From Candidatus Cloacimonetes bacterium HGW-Cloacimonetes-2 (GTDB lineage Bacteria; Cloacimonadota; Cloacimonadia; Cloacimonadales; Cloacimonadaceae): DNA of 64,000 nucleotides. The notes beneath the pieces were generated by a model. The model was not told where the DNA came from. It ran no database searches and saw nothing but the letters and a program-made list of their open reading frames with translations. The number at the start of each line of letters is the position of its first letter. Positions within the stretch are counted from its first letter, which is position 1. Positions 17,367 to 28,152 of this stretch are shown here, one piece after another. The position numbers and the translations under genes were made by a program. The stretch is taken from the NCBI GenBank assembly GCA_002842035.1, contig PHBP01000002.1:62001-126000 (forward strand), in the 5' to 3' direction.

Positions 17367-18388
17367 AAATTCTCTTTGAGTCCTAGCTCCTGCATTCCCT
17401 TGCTCTTGAGGGAAACTGTAGTTCCGTTGTTGTTATAGTAAATTACGGCGTTGGCTTGAGGGATTGTCTTGATGAGTTCAATAGCTTTCACCGGCTCCAT
17501 CAGAAAGAGCGCGGTTGACAAACCGTCCGCCCAGGCAGCAGAAGGGTGAACTACGGTAACAGAATAGGTATTCTCAACCGGATAGCCTGTCTTAGAATCG
17601 AGAATATGATGATACATCCTGCCTTGATATTCAAAGTACTGCTGGTAATCACCTGATGTCCCCAAAGACAAGTTATCCATTCTGAATGAAGCAATTTCTT
17701 CATTGGGCTTTCTGGGATGCTGGATCATTATCACCTGGGGTATAGATGAGCCAAAGAGAATCATACTGCTGCGGCAGGAAATGTAACCCTTGGTCAAGCC
17801 AATTGACAGCATATAGTCTTTGGCTTTATCCAGGATGTATCCTTTGGCAATAGCTCCAAATGATAGCTGGAGGCTATCAGTTTTGGTGATCTGGTGGTTG
17901 TTAAATCGTAATCGGTTAAAACCGACCTTTGTAAGCTGGTGCTTGATCTCCATAGAATCGGGAGGACTGGCGACAGTACTGTCTTCAATAGATATCTGCT
18001 CACCTCCGAAATCCCAGAGATCAAAGACCGGTTTGATACTTACATCAAACTTTCCATCTGTCAGTTGATAGAGACTATCCGCTAGAACCAGTATCTCATA
18101 AGCATCAGGATCCATCTCCATAGTGCCTTTGGAAAGTTTGTTAAACTTACTGATCCAGCTATCATCATCATACTCGTCAAGTTTGGCTTCCATTTTCTCT
18201 ATGTAATCAAAGACGGATTCTATGTCTTTGCCCACATTCTTGTTCTTGGAGCTAGCGCTTATTTCGACGTATGTATCCAGAAGAAAACGTGTCTTTGTTT
18301 CAGTATAGGAGCGATTGAAGTATCTCCAGGCACCCCAGGATATCACTAAGATCAGGACGATAAGGGAGACAATTTCTTTTCTATTCAT
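17363..18388 (-). CDS. apbE: ApbE-family FAD:protein FMN transferase, membrane-anchored
   Basis: A 341-residue ApbE-family flavin transferase, which attaches FMN covalently to partner proteins such as Rnf/Nqr subunits outside the cytoplasm. Residues about 5-22 form one hydrophobic anchor. Conserved parts are FD.SIKPVFDLW, FGAIAKGYILDKA, LGTSGDYQQYF, YHHILD..TGYP and SAAWADGLSTALF. One point is unusual: the normally glycine-rich GG(D/N) turn after the AKGY helix is replaced by CRSSM. AGGGGA precedes the ATG. No flavinylation target is adjacent. It overlaps folE2 by 4 bp. Confidence 0.87.
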   Translation of the reverse strand: MNRKEIVSLIVLILVISWGAWRYFNRSYTETKTRFLLDTYVEISASSKNKNVGKDIESVFDYIEKMEAKLDEYDDDSWISKFNKLSKGTMEMDPDAYEILVLADSLYQLTDGKFDVSIKPVFDLWDFGGEQISIEDSTVASPPDSMEIKHQLTKVGFNRLRFNNHQITKTDSLQLSFGAIAKGYILDKAKDYMLSIGLTKGYISCRSSMILFGSSIPQVIMIQHPRKPNEEIASFRMDNLSLGTSGDYQQYFEYQGRMYHHILDSKTGYPVENTYSVTVVHPSAAWADGLSTALFLMEPVKAIELIKTIPQANAVIYYNNNGTTVSLKSKGMQELGLKENL

Positions 18389-18400
18389 AGTCCCCTCCTA

Positions 18401-19192
18401 TCATCTGTGGTACTCAAGCAATTCAAAATCGATTAGTTTACGTGTGTAGTCACGAACGGCAAACCAGAAGAAGGGCACAATGTATAGAAGGCCGACTAGC
18501 AGCAGAGCTGTAGCGATTGAGGCAAGTATCCCAATCAACAGAGCCATAAGATAAAGATTCCAGCGAAGATCGTGAAAATGCCTGTAAGATAGGCGAATTG
18601 CTCTGAAAACGCCGATCTGTTTGATCTCCATCAAAGCCGGAACGGGCAGGATGATCGCCATCCAGTAATTGACCAGAACCAGCCAGACCAATCTGAGGAT
18701 TGGATCACTGCCAAAGCTGGGCATCCCAAAACAGATCAGATATATAAAGGCATAATAGAAACCGGTTACTATACCAAGTAACAAGTATTTAGGATACTGC
18801 TTCATGGCCAGGGAGTAGTCTTTTAGAGATATCTGGTAATCTTCTCTTTTCCCTATATGGGCAAAAGCAACCAAAAGGAATGGTGCGAATACAGAGAAAA
18901 CTATGATCTTGAGGAGTATTCCCAGCAGTAGGTTGATAGTATTAGAGCTGTGAAAACTGAATTGAACTTGTGTGAAGACAATCCCGGCTAGGGTCAACGG
19001 CACTACACCAAAAATGATCGAAGCTGCAGCAGCAGGTATAGATTGAGCCCGCAAGGGACTAAGGGAATGCCATGTTTCCTTCATTGAAGCTATTGCGGAA
19101 AGTTGTTTAGATGGGACTTCTGTCTGGCGTCCGCAATTGACGCACCACACGTCATGATCAGCCAAGCGGGTATTACAGTGTTTACACCTCAT
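18401..19192 (-). CDS. Zinc-ribbon multi-pass membrane protein, function unknown
   Basis: A 263-residue integral membrane protein. It starts with a zinc ribbon, CKHC...C.NC, in the first 25 residues, then a linker and about five or six hydrophobic segments between residues 50 and 250. I do not recognise a specific family; the layout resembles bacterial zinc-ribbon plus DUF4013-like membrane proteins of unknown role. GGAGA precedes the ATG. It lies between nrdJ (15 bp upstream) and apbE (12 bp downstream) in one transcript, but neither neighbour explains it. Confidence 0.65.
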   Translation of the reverse strand: MRCKHCNTRLADHDVWCVNCGRQTEVPSKQLSAIASMKETWHSLSPLRAQSIPAAAASIIFGVVPLTLAGIVFTQVQFSFHSSNTINLLLGILLKIIVFSVFAPFLLVAFAHIGKREDYQISLKDYSLAMKQYPKYLLLGIVTGFYYAFIYLICFGMPSFGSDPILRLVWLVLVNYWMAIILPVPALMEIKQIGVFRAIRLSYRHFHDLRWNLYLMALLIGILASIATALLLVGLLYIVPFFWFAVRDYTRKLIDFELLEYHR

Positions 19193-19207
19193 AATATCTC
19201 CAATAGA

Positions 19208-21451
19208 TTAGCATTTGGACCATCCGCAACTGGGACACTTTAGGCATCCTTCGACGTGCTCGATAGTAGTAGAGCAATCGGGACAAAGAGCACTGGATTT
19301 GAATACCGGCTCCGCAGTCTTCTCATCAGAGACATCTATCTTTATCGATGCCAGTTCGCCCTTATCTTTCATATTGAGAAATTGCTCCAAGGCTTGACCT
19401 ACGGCATCGCCGCAAGAGGTAATCATCTTGCCTTTGTGCCACATCGGGGATTGGCATCTGATACCTTTAAGCTGCCTGATGATGGATTCCACTTTGATGT
19501 TTGACCGCATTGCCAGAGATGATAATCTGGCTATTGCTTCGAGCTGGGCAGAAGCACAACCGCCCACTTTTCCCATCTGGACAAATACTTCGCATGCACC
19601 ACGATCGTCTGTATTGATGGTTACATACATATGGCCGCAGCCGGTCTCGAGTCTTTGAGTAATGCCATGAGTGACTTCCGGTCTGCTACGAGGAGCAACC
19701 TGAGGATCAGTGCTGCTTTTTACACTAGTGCCTGTAGAGAGTACCTGATTGTCCCTGCTTCCATCCCGATATACGGTCACACCCTTGCACCCAAGCTGAT
19801 AAGCCATCTCATAAGCGGTGCGAATATCTTCTACTGAAGCATCTGAAGGGAAATTGATGGTCTTACTCACTGCATTATCTGTGTATTTCTGAAATGCAGC
19901 CTGCATCCTGATATGCCATTCAGGGCTGATATCATGAGCAGTTTGAAATACTTCTCTCAGGGCAGCGGGAATCTTGTCGTTGTGAGAGATTGAGCCAGTC
20001 TGTGAAATCTCATCCAGTATAGCTTTATCAAGTAAACCTTCTGCCTCCAGAGCTTCCTCCAGCCATTTGTTTACATACAGAAGCTTCTCTCCGTCCATTA
20101 CATTCTTTACGAAAACCAAAGAAAACTGAGGTTCGATACCACTGGAAGTATCCAGGATCATACTGATTGTTCCGGTGGGTGCTATAGTTGTAAGTGTAGC
20201 GTTTCTAATCCCATTCTTCTTTATGGATGCTATCAGATCAGGCCAGTTGCACCTAATGCCATCTCTATCCAATGAACCGTTGGAGTAAATGCTGCCGACA
20301 AAATTGGGGAAACTGCCTTTATCAGAGGCGAGCTCCATAGAGCGCTCTTTTGCAGTGAAATCAATGAACTCCATAATCTGTCCTGCCAGCTCAACAGCTT
20401 GATCACTGGCATATGGCATCCTGAGTTGATACAGCATATCTGACCAGCCCATCACTCCGAGACCAATCTTGCGATTGGATTTGACCATCTCATCTATCTG
20501 AGCTAATGGAAACTGAGAGCGATCAATAACATCATCCAGAAAATCAACACTGGTTCTGACTGTATCCCTGAGTTTGTCCCAATCAACTTGCTTATCCTTG
20601 ATCATTACTGCCAGATTCAGTGAGCCAAGATTACAAGCTTCATTAGGTAATAGGGGCTGCTCGCCACAGGGATTTGTGGATTCAATTTTGCCAATATTTG
20701 GAGTCGGATTAGCTTCATTGATTCTATCTAAAAAGATGATGCCGGGTTCACCATTTCTATGTGCCATCTCTACAATCAGGCTAAAGACGGTTCTGGCGTT
20801 TAAGCTGCCTTTCTTCTCACCAGTAGCTGGAGAGATCAGATCATAGTCCTCATTGGAATAGACAGATTGCATAAAGGACTCTGTAATACCCACGCTTATA
20901 TTGAAATTAGTGAGCTCTTTGAGATCTTCTTTGCAGGTGATGAAATCCAGTATCTGAGGATGATCGACATTGAGGATCGCCATATTGGCTCCACGCCTTG
21001 TTCCGCCTTGTTTCACTGCGTCTGTAGCAGCGTTGAAGACTTTCATAAAGGAAAGCGGTCCACTGGAAACCCCATTGGTCGATCTTACCCGAGCATTGGC
21101 CTCTCTTAACCGGCTAAATGAGAATCCTGTTCCTCCACCACTTTTATGTATCAGAGCAGCATTCTTAACGGTTTCAAAAATGCTGTCCATACTATCTTCT
21201 ATCGGTAATACAAAACAAGCAGAGAGTTGTTGAAGATCGTTTCCGGCATTCATCAGAGTGGGGGAGTTTGGCAAGAAACAGCCTGAATCAAGCAGGGATT
21301 TGTATTTATCACACTTTACCGGATCATTTGAACTGATATCCTTGGCAACACGGGTGATTAACTTCTCCCAATCTTCCACGGTCTCACCCTGGTCATTTTT
21401 GTTGAAGTATCTTTTATCTAATACCTTAAGAGCGTTTTCACTTAGCTGCAT
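19208..21451 (-). CDS. nrdJ: Adenosylcobalamin-dependent (class II) ribonucleotide reductase
   Basis: A 747-residue class II RNR, which reduces ribonucleotides to deoxyribonucleotides with an adenosylcobalamin radical and therefore works without oxygen. The conserved N-terminal cysteine is in LSACFVLP, and the active-site loop is NPCGEQPLLPNEACNLGS. A TSCPD-type domain (TGCGHMYVTIN.D) and a C-terminal zinc ribbon (CPDC...CLKCPSCGWSKC) end the protein; the C-terminal cysteines can pass electrons to the active site. The ATG at 21451, preceded by GAGGTG, is preferred over the adjacent TTG. No B12 riboswitch fits in the 8-bp gap to kce, so regulation must be elsewhere. Confidence 0.96.
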   Translation of the reverse strand: MQLSENALKVLDKRYFNKNDQGETVEDWEKLITRVAKDISSNDPVKCDKYKSLLDSGCFLPNSPTLMNAGNDLQQLSACFVLPIEDSMDSIFETVKNAALIHKSGGGTGFSFSRLREANARVRSTNGVSSGPLSFMKVFNAATDAVKQGGTRRGANMAILNVDHPQILDFITCKEDLKELTNFNISVGITESFMQSVYSNEDYDLISPATGEKKGSLNARTVFSLIVEMAHRNGEPGIIFLDRINEANPTPNIGKIESTNPCGEQPLLPNEACNLGSLNLAVMIKDKQVDWDKLRDTVRTSVDFLDDVIDRSQFPLAQIDEMVKSNRKIGLGVMGWSDMLYQLRMPYASDQAVELAGQIMEFIDFTAKERSMELASDKGSFPNFVGSIYSNGSLDRDGIRCNWPDLIASIKKNGIRNATLTTIAPTGTISMILDTSSGIEPQFSLVFVKNVMDGEKLLYVNKWLEEALEAEGLLDKAILDEISQTGSISHNDKIPAALREVFQTAHDISPEWHIRMQAAFQKYTDNAVSKTINFPSDASVEDIRTAYEMAYQLGCKGVTVYRDGSRDNQVLSTGTSVKSSTDPQVAPRSRPEVTHGITQRLETGCGHMYVTINTDDRGACEVFVQMGKVGGCASAQLEAIARLSSLAMRSNIKVESIIRQLKGIRCQSPMWHKGKMITSCGDAVGQALEQFLNMKDKGELASIKIDVSDEKTAEPVFKSSALCPDCSTTIEHVEGCLKCPSCGWSKC

Positions 21452-21459
21452 CAATCACC

Positions 21460-22299
<840 letters not shown>

Positions 22300-22313
22300 C
22301 TATAATAATATTT

Positions 22314-23123
22314 CTATATTTCGTCTGTGAACCAGCTCTCAAACAATCGAACTCTCTTAAGGCTCATTATCGGGCTCTCAAGTATGTTCTGAGAGATCTG
22401 AAGGAACTTCGCTTCGTTATCACTAACAAAAAAGCTGTCTGTGCCCTTTGCACCATCTGTCTCTTCCGGTATCAAACGCTTCAGGTAGCTAGCTATAGCA
22501 TCTGCGCTATCCACCAATCTGATCTTTTCACCCACAGTTTCCTGTATAGTTTGCTTTAACAATGGATAATGCGTGCAACCCAATACCAGCGTATCAATAT
22601 CTTTGTCTTCAAAGTATGATAGATAGTGCTTTGCTATGGACTTGGTGATATCGCCATCCTGCCAACCTTCTTCAACGATTGGCACGAATAGGGGACAGGC
22701 TTTGGAATACACGACAGCGTCAGGAATAAGCTTGGTAATCGCTTGACTATATGCACCTGATCTCACGGTTGCTTCGGTACCGATAATCCCAATTCTTTTG
22801 CTTTTCGTGTAAAGCGCCGCTTGCTCTGCACCGGGATCGATAACTCCGATGATTGGGATACCTGTAAGTTCCTTGATCTTGTCGAGTGCATAGGCTGATG
22901 AAGTATTACACGCGACAACAAGTATCTTTATCCCCTGTTGTAGCAGAAACCTGGAGTTTTGGATCGAGTAATCAATGATCGTATTTGGAGATTTTGGTCC
23001 GTAAGGAACTCTGGCCGTATCTCCAAAGTACACCAAGTCTTCTTCAACAAAGTGGTTTCTGATTGTCTTGTAAACGGTTAAGCCGCCTACACCAGAATCA
23101 AATATACCTATTGGTTTCTTCAT
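22314..23123 (-). CDS. murI: Glutamate racemase
   Basis: A 269-residue glutamate racemase, which supplies D-glutamate for peptidoglycan. The two catalytic cysteines are C72 (ACNTSSA) and C183 (GCTHYP); the N-terminal GIFDSGVGG and the YFGDT.R.PYG segments are also conserved. The length is normal. It starts 6 bp after the rnr stop in the same direction and is separated from kce by 23 bp. Confidence 0.97.
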   Translation of the reverse strand: MKKPIGIFDSGVGGLTVYKTIRNHFVEEDLVYFGDTARVPYGPKSPNTIIDYSIQNSRFLLQQGIKILVVACNTSSAYALDKIKELTGIPIIGVIDPGAEQAALYTKSKRIGIIGTEATVRSGAYSQAITKLIPDAVVYSKACPLFVPIVEEGWQDGDITKSIAKHYLSYFEDKDIDTLVLGCTHYPLLKQTIQETVGEKIRLVDSADAIASYLKRLIPEETDGAKGTDSFFVSDNEAKFLQISQNILESPIMSLKRVRLFESWFTDEI

Positions 23124-23129
23124 TAATCC

Positions 23130-25421
23130 TCATCTGCCGTGTTTCATCTTAGTCTTGTTGCTGGCATACTTTTTTGATCGTGTCTTTACGTCAATCCCTT
23201 TTCCTGCCGTATGTCTCTTCTTCTTATCAGACATTGATATTCGCCCGCCATTTGTCTTTGGGATGGTCTTGACTACGGAATGGATATGATTATCAGGCTC
23301 TTCGGCAAACTCTAGATAGACATCATCACTAACCTCTACTATCTGAACAATTACTTTATCCAACAGCTGATAATAGTATCCAGTGCTCTTGTTTATAAAG
23401 CGCATCTCTCTGTCCAAATAGACAAATGACCTGCTAATGAAGTTACTGGAGCGTAAGACAGCTGTTAGAGGTATCTCATTAAGTCTTACTAGTAATCCGG
23501 AGCTGTTTGTACCTATGACCATGCCGGTAAATCGCTCACCAACCTTGTCTTTCAAATAGGCTAGCTTGTAAATTCGTTCGATCTCCCTCTCCGCTTCATC
23601 TGCCAGTAGCTCTCTCTCTGAAGATACTGTGGCATAGAAAGCTACTTGCTTTGGCTTGAAGGCAAATGTCTGCGATTTACAGATATAAGTCTTGCAAAGG
23701 TGATGAATCACAAGGTCACACAGTCGGCGAATAGGAGACGTAAAGTGAGTGTAATACTCAATTGCCAGACCAAAGTGCCTCTGATGCTCGGTAGTATACT
23801 TAGCTTTTTTCATACTTCTCAGTATTATCCGGTCAAACACCCTATGATAATCAGGATTCGGTAATGAGTGGAGGATACCCTGAACAGTCTTGTTGGGGTT
23901 TTCCCTGATACTACATTCTATCCCATAAGACCCAAGGGTCTCAAAAAGCTTCTCCAGCTTCTCCCAATCAGGATCTTCGTGAATACGGTACATCACGGTG
24001 GGGGAGACTTGGGCCAGCTTCTTTGCTGTATACTCATTGGCAACTAGCATAAAGTTTTCGATCATCTTGTGTGATTCAGTTTCTTCAGCCAGGCTCATCT
24101 TGTGTAGAAAGCCCTCAGAGTCGTAGTGAAACTCGATCTCCGGGAGGTCAAAGAATATGTATCCTGCATCCATACGTTTTCGGGACAATAGTGAAGATAG
24201 CTTTCTTGATTCTGCCAGGGCTGTCTTGATCTCAGAATCCAGCTCAAGTAGTCCGCTTTCAAAGAATTCATCAACTTGCTCATAAGCTAGCCTGATATTT
24301 GATCGGATGATGCTTTCAACCATCTCTTGGCGCAGAATAGCACCGTTCCCATCAAAATCTGTAACAACTGTCATCGTCAGCTTATCTTCATCGGGGCGTA
24401 GGCTGCAAACTCCATTTGATAGCATTTCCGGTAGCATAGGGATGACTTTTTTAGGGAAGTAGAAGCTATTTCCGCGCTGAACTGCTTCCTGAAAAATTGG
24501 GCTGTCCGGTTTAACATAATGAGCAACGTCGGCGATATGAACATAGAGTCTCCATCCATCATTGATTCTTTGGATAGAGATTGCATCATCAAAGTCTTTG
24601 GCAGATGAGGGATCAACAGTGTAAGTCAGTAGTCCGCGATAGTCCTTTCGCTTGGATAATTCAAATTCACCTATAGTATCACTGATTGATGTCAAGCTAT
24701 CAAGTACAGAACTAGGAAACTCAAGGGGCAACTGAAACTGTCTTAACACAGCCATCAATTCGACGGCTGGATCTCCTGAATCACCCAATATCTCGATTAC
24801 CTTACCGGATGGAGCAATACTGGTTTTGGGATTACCCCAATTTGTGACCTCCAGTACCACTTTCTGATTCTCTCTGGCTCCCCCGGTATCCAGAATGGAA
24901 AACCAGTTGTGTATCTTGGGACTGCTGCATATAAACAGGAGCTTATTACCGGAAGATCTGAGATCTCCGGCCATCCTGGTATTCGCGCGATCTATGATTC
25001 GTCTAACAATGCATCTATCTGGCTTGCCTGCTCTGAAGTATGGCTCAATCCCTACTTTATCATTGTGGTATGCATTTAGCGTATCTTCCGAACTTACATA
25101 GAAGTCTCCTTTCTCAGTGCGAACGAATGCAAATGAGTAGTTCCGCGAAAGGGAAGTAGCGTCAAAAACCCCTTCAAGCAATTGAGGGCTGATCTCTCGA
25201 GGAATTACAGAATCATCCTGGTGATAGTCCTTTAACTTATACTTCTTTTGTGTCTTGACCAATACCCCTAATTCATGCAGACTGCTTATAGCTGCTTTAT
25301 ACAGAGATTTCTCGCTTTTTGTGGCTGAGCACTTCACTACGATCTCATTGTATGACAAGCCCTTATTGCTAGTATCCTCTAGAATTTTAACGATCTTTCG
25401 TTGTTCTTTTGTTAGCTTCAA
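23130..25421 (-). CDS. rnr: Ribonuclease R
   Basis: A 763-residue RNase R, the 3'-to-5' exoribonuclease that degrades structured RNA. It carries an N-terminal winged-helix segment (about 1-65), cold-shock RNA-binding domains (about 80-240), the RNB catalytic domain with VDPSSAKDFDDAIS, a C-terminal S1 domain (about 640-720) and a lysine/arginine-rich tail. The start appears to be TTG at 25421, preceded by AAGGGA; no ATG follows soon enough to keep the winged helix. It is followed closely by murI. Confidence 0.95.
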   Translation of the reverse strand: MKLTKEQRKIVKILEDTSNKGLSYNEIVVKCSATKSEKSLYKAAISSLHELGVLVKTQKKYKLKDYHQDDSVIPREISPQLLEGVFDATSLSRNYSFAFVRTEKGDFYVSSEDTLNAYHNDKVGIEPYFRAGKPDRCIVRRIIDRANTRMAGDLRSSGNKLLFICSSPKIHNWFSILDTGGARENQKVVLEVTNWGNPKTSIAPSGKVIEILGDSGDPAVELMAVLRQFQLPLEFPSSVLDSLTSISDTIGEFELSKRKDYRGLLTYTVDPSSAKDFDDAISIQRINDGWRLYVHIADVAHYVKPDSPIFQEAVQRGNSFYFPKKVIPMLPEMLSNGVCSLRPDEDKLTMTVVTDFDGNGAILRQEMVESIIRSNIRLAYEQVDEFFESGLLELDSEIKTALAESRKLSSLLSRKRMDAGYIFFDLPEIEFHYDSEGFLHKMSLAEETESHKMIENFMLVANEYTAKKLAQVSPTVMYRIHEDPDWEKLEKLFETLGSYGIECSIRENPNKTVQGILHSLPNPDYHRVFDRIILRSMKKAKYTTEHQRHFGLAIEYYTHFTSPIRRLCDLVIHHLCKTYICKSQTFAFKPKQVAFYATVSSERELLADEAEREIERIYKLAYLKDKVGERFTGMVIGTNSSGLLVRLNEIPLTAVLRSSNFISRSFVYLDREMRFINKSTGYYYQLLDKVIVQIVEVSDDVYLEFAEEPDNHIHSVVKTIPKTNGGRISMSDKKKRHTAGKGIDVKTRSKKYASNKTKMKHGR

Positions 25422-25430
25422 AATCCCTTC

Positions 25431-25871
25431 TTAGTATTGTTTACCAACTTTCTCAAGCAGAATCTCAATCAACTTAGCTCTTTCTGATTTATCAACACTG
25501 AATCTAAGCGATTGCCCTCTAAAGCTATCAAGTCGCCGAGGCATCTTAAACGTGCTGAGCATAATGCCATGTTTATCTTGATAGAAGCAACCGAAGTCAC
25601 CATACTTTCTATCAATCTTGACGATTCGCATATACGTAATCTCGATACCGCTTTCATAAAACCTGTATTCGGTCACTATGAAGTAGGGGAGAAGGTTCAA
25701 AATCAAGAGCAGCATACCGCCATAGTAGAAAATAGGGTAACCCCATTGAATAATTGTAATGCCGTATAACAAAACGGCCACTAAAAACAAGAATGAAACC
25801 AGGAGTATAGAAGCGTAAGGACGCTCTAAAAAGGGGCATGATTTCCATGAAAGTATTGGATCAGGCGACAT
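25431..25871 (-). CDS. Small two-helix membrane protein, function unknown
   Basis: A 146-residue protein with two adjacent hydrophobic segments (about 22-60), followed by a soluble beta-rich part that resembles a bacterial PH-like domain (ESGIEITYMRIVKIDRKYGDF). I do not recognise a named family. The ATG at 25871 is preferred over a TTG three codons earlier; either way the start overlaps the end of yicC (by 11 bp from the ATG). It sits between yicC and rnr in one transcript. Confidence 0.6.
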   Translation of the reverse strand: MSPDPILSWKSCPFLERPYASILLVSFLFLVAVLLYGITIIQWGYPIFYYGGMLLLILNLLPYFIVTEYRFYESGIEITYMRIVKIDRKYGDFGCFYQDKHGIMLSTFKMPRRLDSFRGQSLRFSVDKSERAKLIEILLEKVGKQY

Positions 25872-26742
25872 TCTGGACAATCTCCCTGCATTTCTCGACT
25901 TCTTCTTTGATAATCAGGATAAACACGAAAGAATCTTTTGTGGAGAACTTAGATCCAAGAGTGTTAGCTTCTCTCTGTAGCTCTTGGCTTATAAAATTCA
26001 ACGATTTACCGATGTCTATACTGGAATCCTTAGCCAGGCATTCCCTGAAAGTCTTTATATGGCTAATGATGCGGCTAATCTCTTCTTGTATATCGTATTT
26101 ATCTATATAGATTGCAAGTTCTTGAACCAGCCTTTGTTCCAGATTATCTATTTTGTAGCCATTTAGTATCTCATTTATCCGGGTATTTAGATTCTCAAAC
26201 AATTCGGTCCTGTATGGTTGTATCAAGTTTTGTATGCCGGATATACCGCGTTCAATCTGATCCAATGAAATCAAGAGTGTTGCTCTGATTCCCTCAGCTT
26301 CTTCTCTCATCGTATCAGCAAGCTTATCTATTGCCTCAATAGCACATGAATTGAAGAGATCATAAAGCTCTTTGTCTTCCTCTGATCCAGCAGCGTTTTC
26401 AATAACTCCAGGCTCTTTAATTATCTCTGCGAGAGTGACATCCATCGGGATATTCAATACGTTTGAAGCTTCTTGCATCAATGCGTAGTACTTCAGTAAC
26501 TTAGCCTGATTAATGCCAAGCTTAGGATCTCTATGATCGGAAAGATTTGCTCTTACTTCAACAGCCCCACGACTAATTCTGGTCGCTAGTAGTTGTCTAA
26601 AAGCCATTTCGAAGGGGGAGAGCTCCCTGGGAAGATAAAGCCTCAAATCCAGATACTTGGAGTTAACCGACTTTATCTCAATATCAAGACTAATTCCAGA
26701 TTCATTTCTGGAGGCCTTGCCATATCCTGTCATACTCTTCAT
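25861..26742 (-). CDS. yicC: YicC-family endoribonuclease
   Basis: A 293-residue YicC/YloC-type protein. The family start MKSMTGYGKA is clear, as are IEIKSVNSKYLDLRLYLP near the N-terminus and the C-terminal DIGKSLNFISQELQREANTLGSK. Members have been reported to act as endoribonucleases affecting mRNA and small-RNA turnover. Placement just before RNase R suggests a shared RNA-decay theme, though that link is inference. The 129 bp upstream (26743-26871) contain no gene and probably hold its promoter. Confidence 0.92.
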   Translation of the reverse strand: MKSMTGYGKASRNESGISLDIEIKSVNSKYLDLRLYLPRELSPFEMAFRQLLATRISRGAVEVRANLSDHRDPKLGINQAKLLKYYALMQEASNVLNIPMDVTLAEIIKEPGVIENAAGSEEDKELYDLFNSCAIEAIDKLADTMREEAEGIRATLLISLDQIERGISGIQNLIQPYRTELFENLNTRINEILNGYKIDNLEQRLVQELAIYIDKYDIQEEISRIISHIKTFRECLAKDSSIDIGKSLNFISQELQREANTLGSKFSTKDSFVFILIIKEEVEKCREIVQNVA

Positions 26743-26871
26743 TTTGTTTATCCTTATATACCTTGATTAGTTGATGGGGTAGAGGCATTACCCAACGCGA
26801 TCCCCAACATACAGTTAAGCTCAATCGATGCAGGTTTACATAACATAGATTAATACAATTGATGCACTTGC

Positions 26872-28152
26872 TTACTCGCATATCAGGGTGCCTGCTGTAG
26901 CTGCGATTACCTGAGCCTTAACAAAACTACCAATCAGTGCAACATCGCCCGAAAGAACCGCAATTTTATAATCATCAGTTTTACCGCTTACTTGTTCATT
27001 ACTTTTTCGACTCAAAGCTTCCACATACACTTCGATCTCAGTACCGATCTTGTCTTGGAATTTCTCCAGAGTGATCTGCCGTTGCAGATCAATCATTCGC
27101 TGCAACCTATGAAGTCGAATATCTTCAGACACCTGATTATCATACTCCGCAGCATCTGTTCCTTCTCGATTGCTATACTTGAAGCAAAATGCATAATCGA
27201 ATCGTATTTCGCTAATCGCCTTCAGAGTATTTTCAAATTGACTCTCGGTCTCACCGGGGAATCCAGCTATCAAATCTGTTGTTATTGCGATTTCGGGCAT
27301 GGCGCGTCTTAGCTTATCTACCAGAGCTTTATAGTGACTGTAATCATACTTCCGGTTCATTCTTTCCAAGATCTCGCTATCTCCGGATTGCATCGGTAAG
27401 TGTATATGCTTTGATATCTTAGGATTCCTAGCCATTACTTCGATCAATTCATCAGAGAGATCTTTGGGATGAGAAGTGATAAATCTCAAGCGATATTGCT
27501 TGTTTAATCCAGATAACCTGTCGAGTAGCATCGGGAAACTAACACCTTCGTATTGATATGAGTTTACATTCTGACCCAATAGCGTAATATCGTACTTGCC
27601 GGATGAGATAGCTTGCTCTACTTCATACTCAATCTCACGATAATCTCGACTCCTTTCGCGTCCTCTTACATGTGGCACAATACAATATGAGCAGAAATTG
27701 TCACAACCCCGCATTATAGTAACAAAGGCGCAATGTGGATCGTGGTGCTTTGGAACCAGATCATCATAAACCTGTTTAGAATCTTGTTCGACAATGGCAG
27801 AGTCTTCTAATTCCGCAATCATATCGGGTAGTTTCAGATACTGATCAACTCCGACTACCAGATCTACTCCAATTCCTTTTTCTATGAGGCTCTTCCCCAT
27901 CCTCTGCGCCATACAACCAACTACCGCAATCTTTAGCCTGCTATTGACTGTCTTTCTGGCGCGTTCACAACTGATTCTACCCAAGACTCTATCTTCCGCA
28001 TGCTGGCGTACCGAGCATGTGTTAAATATAATCAATTCAGCCTGGTCCAAATCCTCTGCTTCTGAATGGCCGGCTTTATCCAGAATTGTAGTGATCAACT
28101 CACTATCGCTTACGTTCATTTGACAACCGTATGTCTCAATATAATACTTCAA
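26872..28152 (-). CDS. miaB: tRNA-2-methylthio-N6-dimethylallyladenosine synthase MiaB
   Basis: A 426-residue radical-SAM methylthiotransferase that modifies A37 of tRNAs reading U-initial codons. The auxiliary cluster cysteines are C10, C46 and C80; the radical-SAM triad is C150, C154, C157 (CDNFCSYC). A C-terminal TRAM domain is present. The start is TTG at 28152, supported by AGAGGA upstream and by the need to keep C10; it overlaps the previous stop by 4 bp. The motifs at NTCSVR and PHVRGRERSR favour MiaB over MtaB or RimO. Confidence 0.95.
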   Translation of the reverse strand: MKYYIETYGCQMNVSDSELITTILDKAGHSEAEDLDQAELIIFNTCSVRQHAEDRVLGRISCERARKTVNSRLKIAVVGCMAQRMGKSLIEKGIGVDLVVGVDQYLKLPDMIAELEDSAIVEQDSKQVYDDLVPKHHDPHCAFVTIMRGCDNFCSYCIVPHVRGRERSRDYREIEYEVEQAISSGKYDITLLGQNVNSYQYEGVSFPMLLDRLSGLNKQYRLRFITSHPKDLSDELIEVMARNPKISKHIHLPMQSGDSEILERMNRKYDYSHYKALVDKLRRAMPEIAITTDLIAGFPGETESQFENTLKAISEIRFDYAFCFKYSNREGTDAAEYDNQVSEDIRLHRLQRMIDLQRQITLEKFQDKIGTEIEVYVEALSRKSNEQVSGKTDDYKIAVLSGDVALIGSFVKAQVIAATAGTLICE

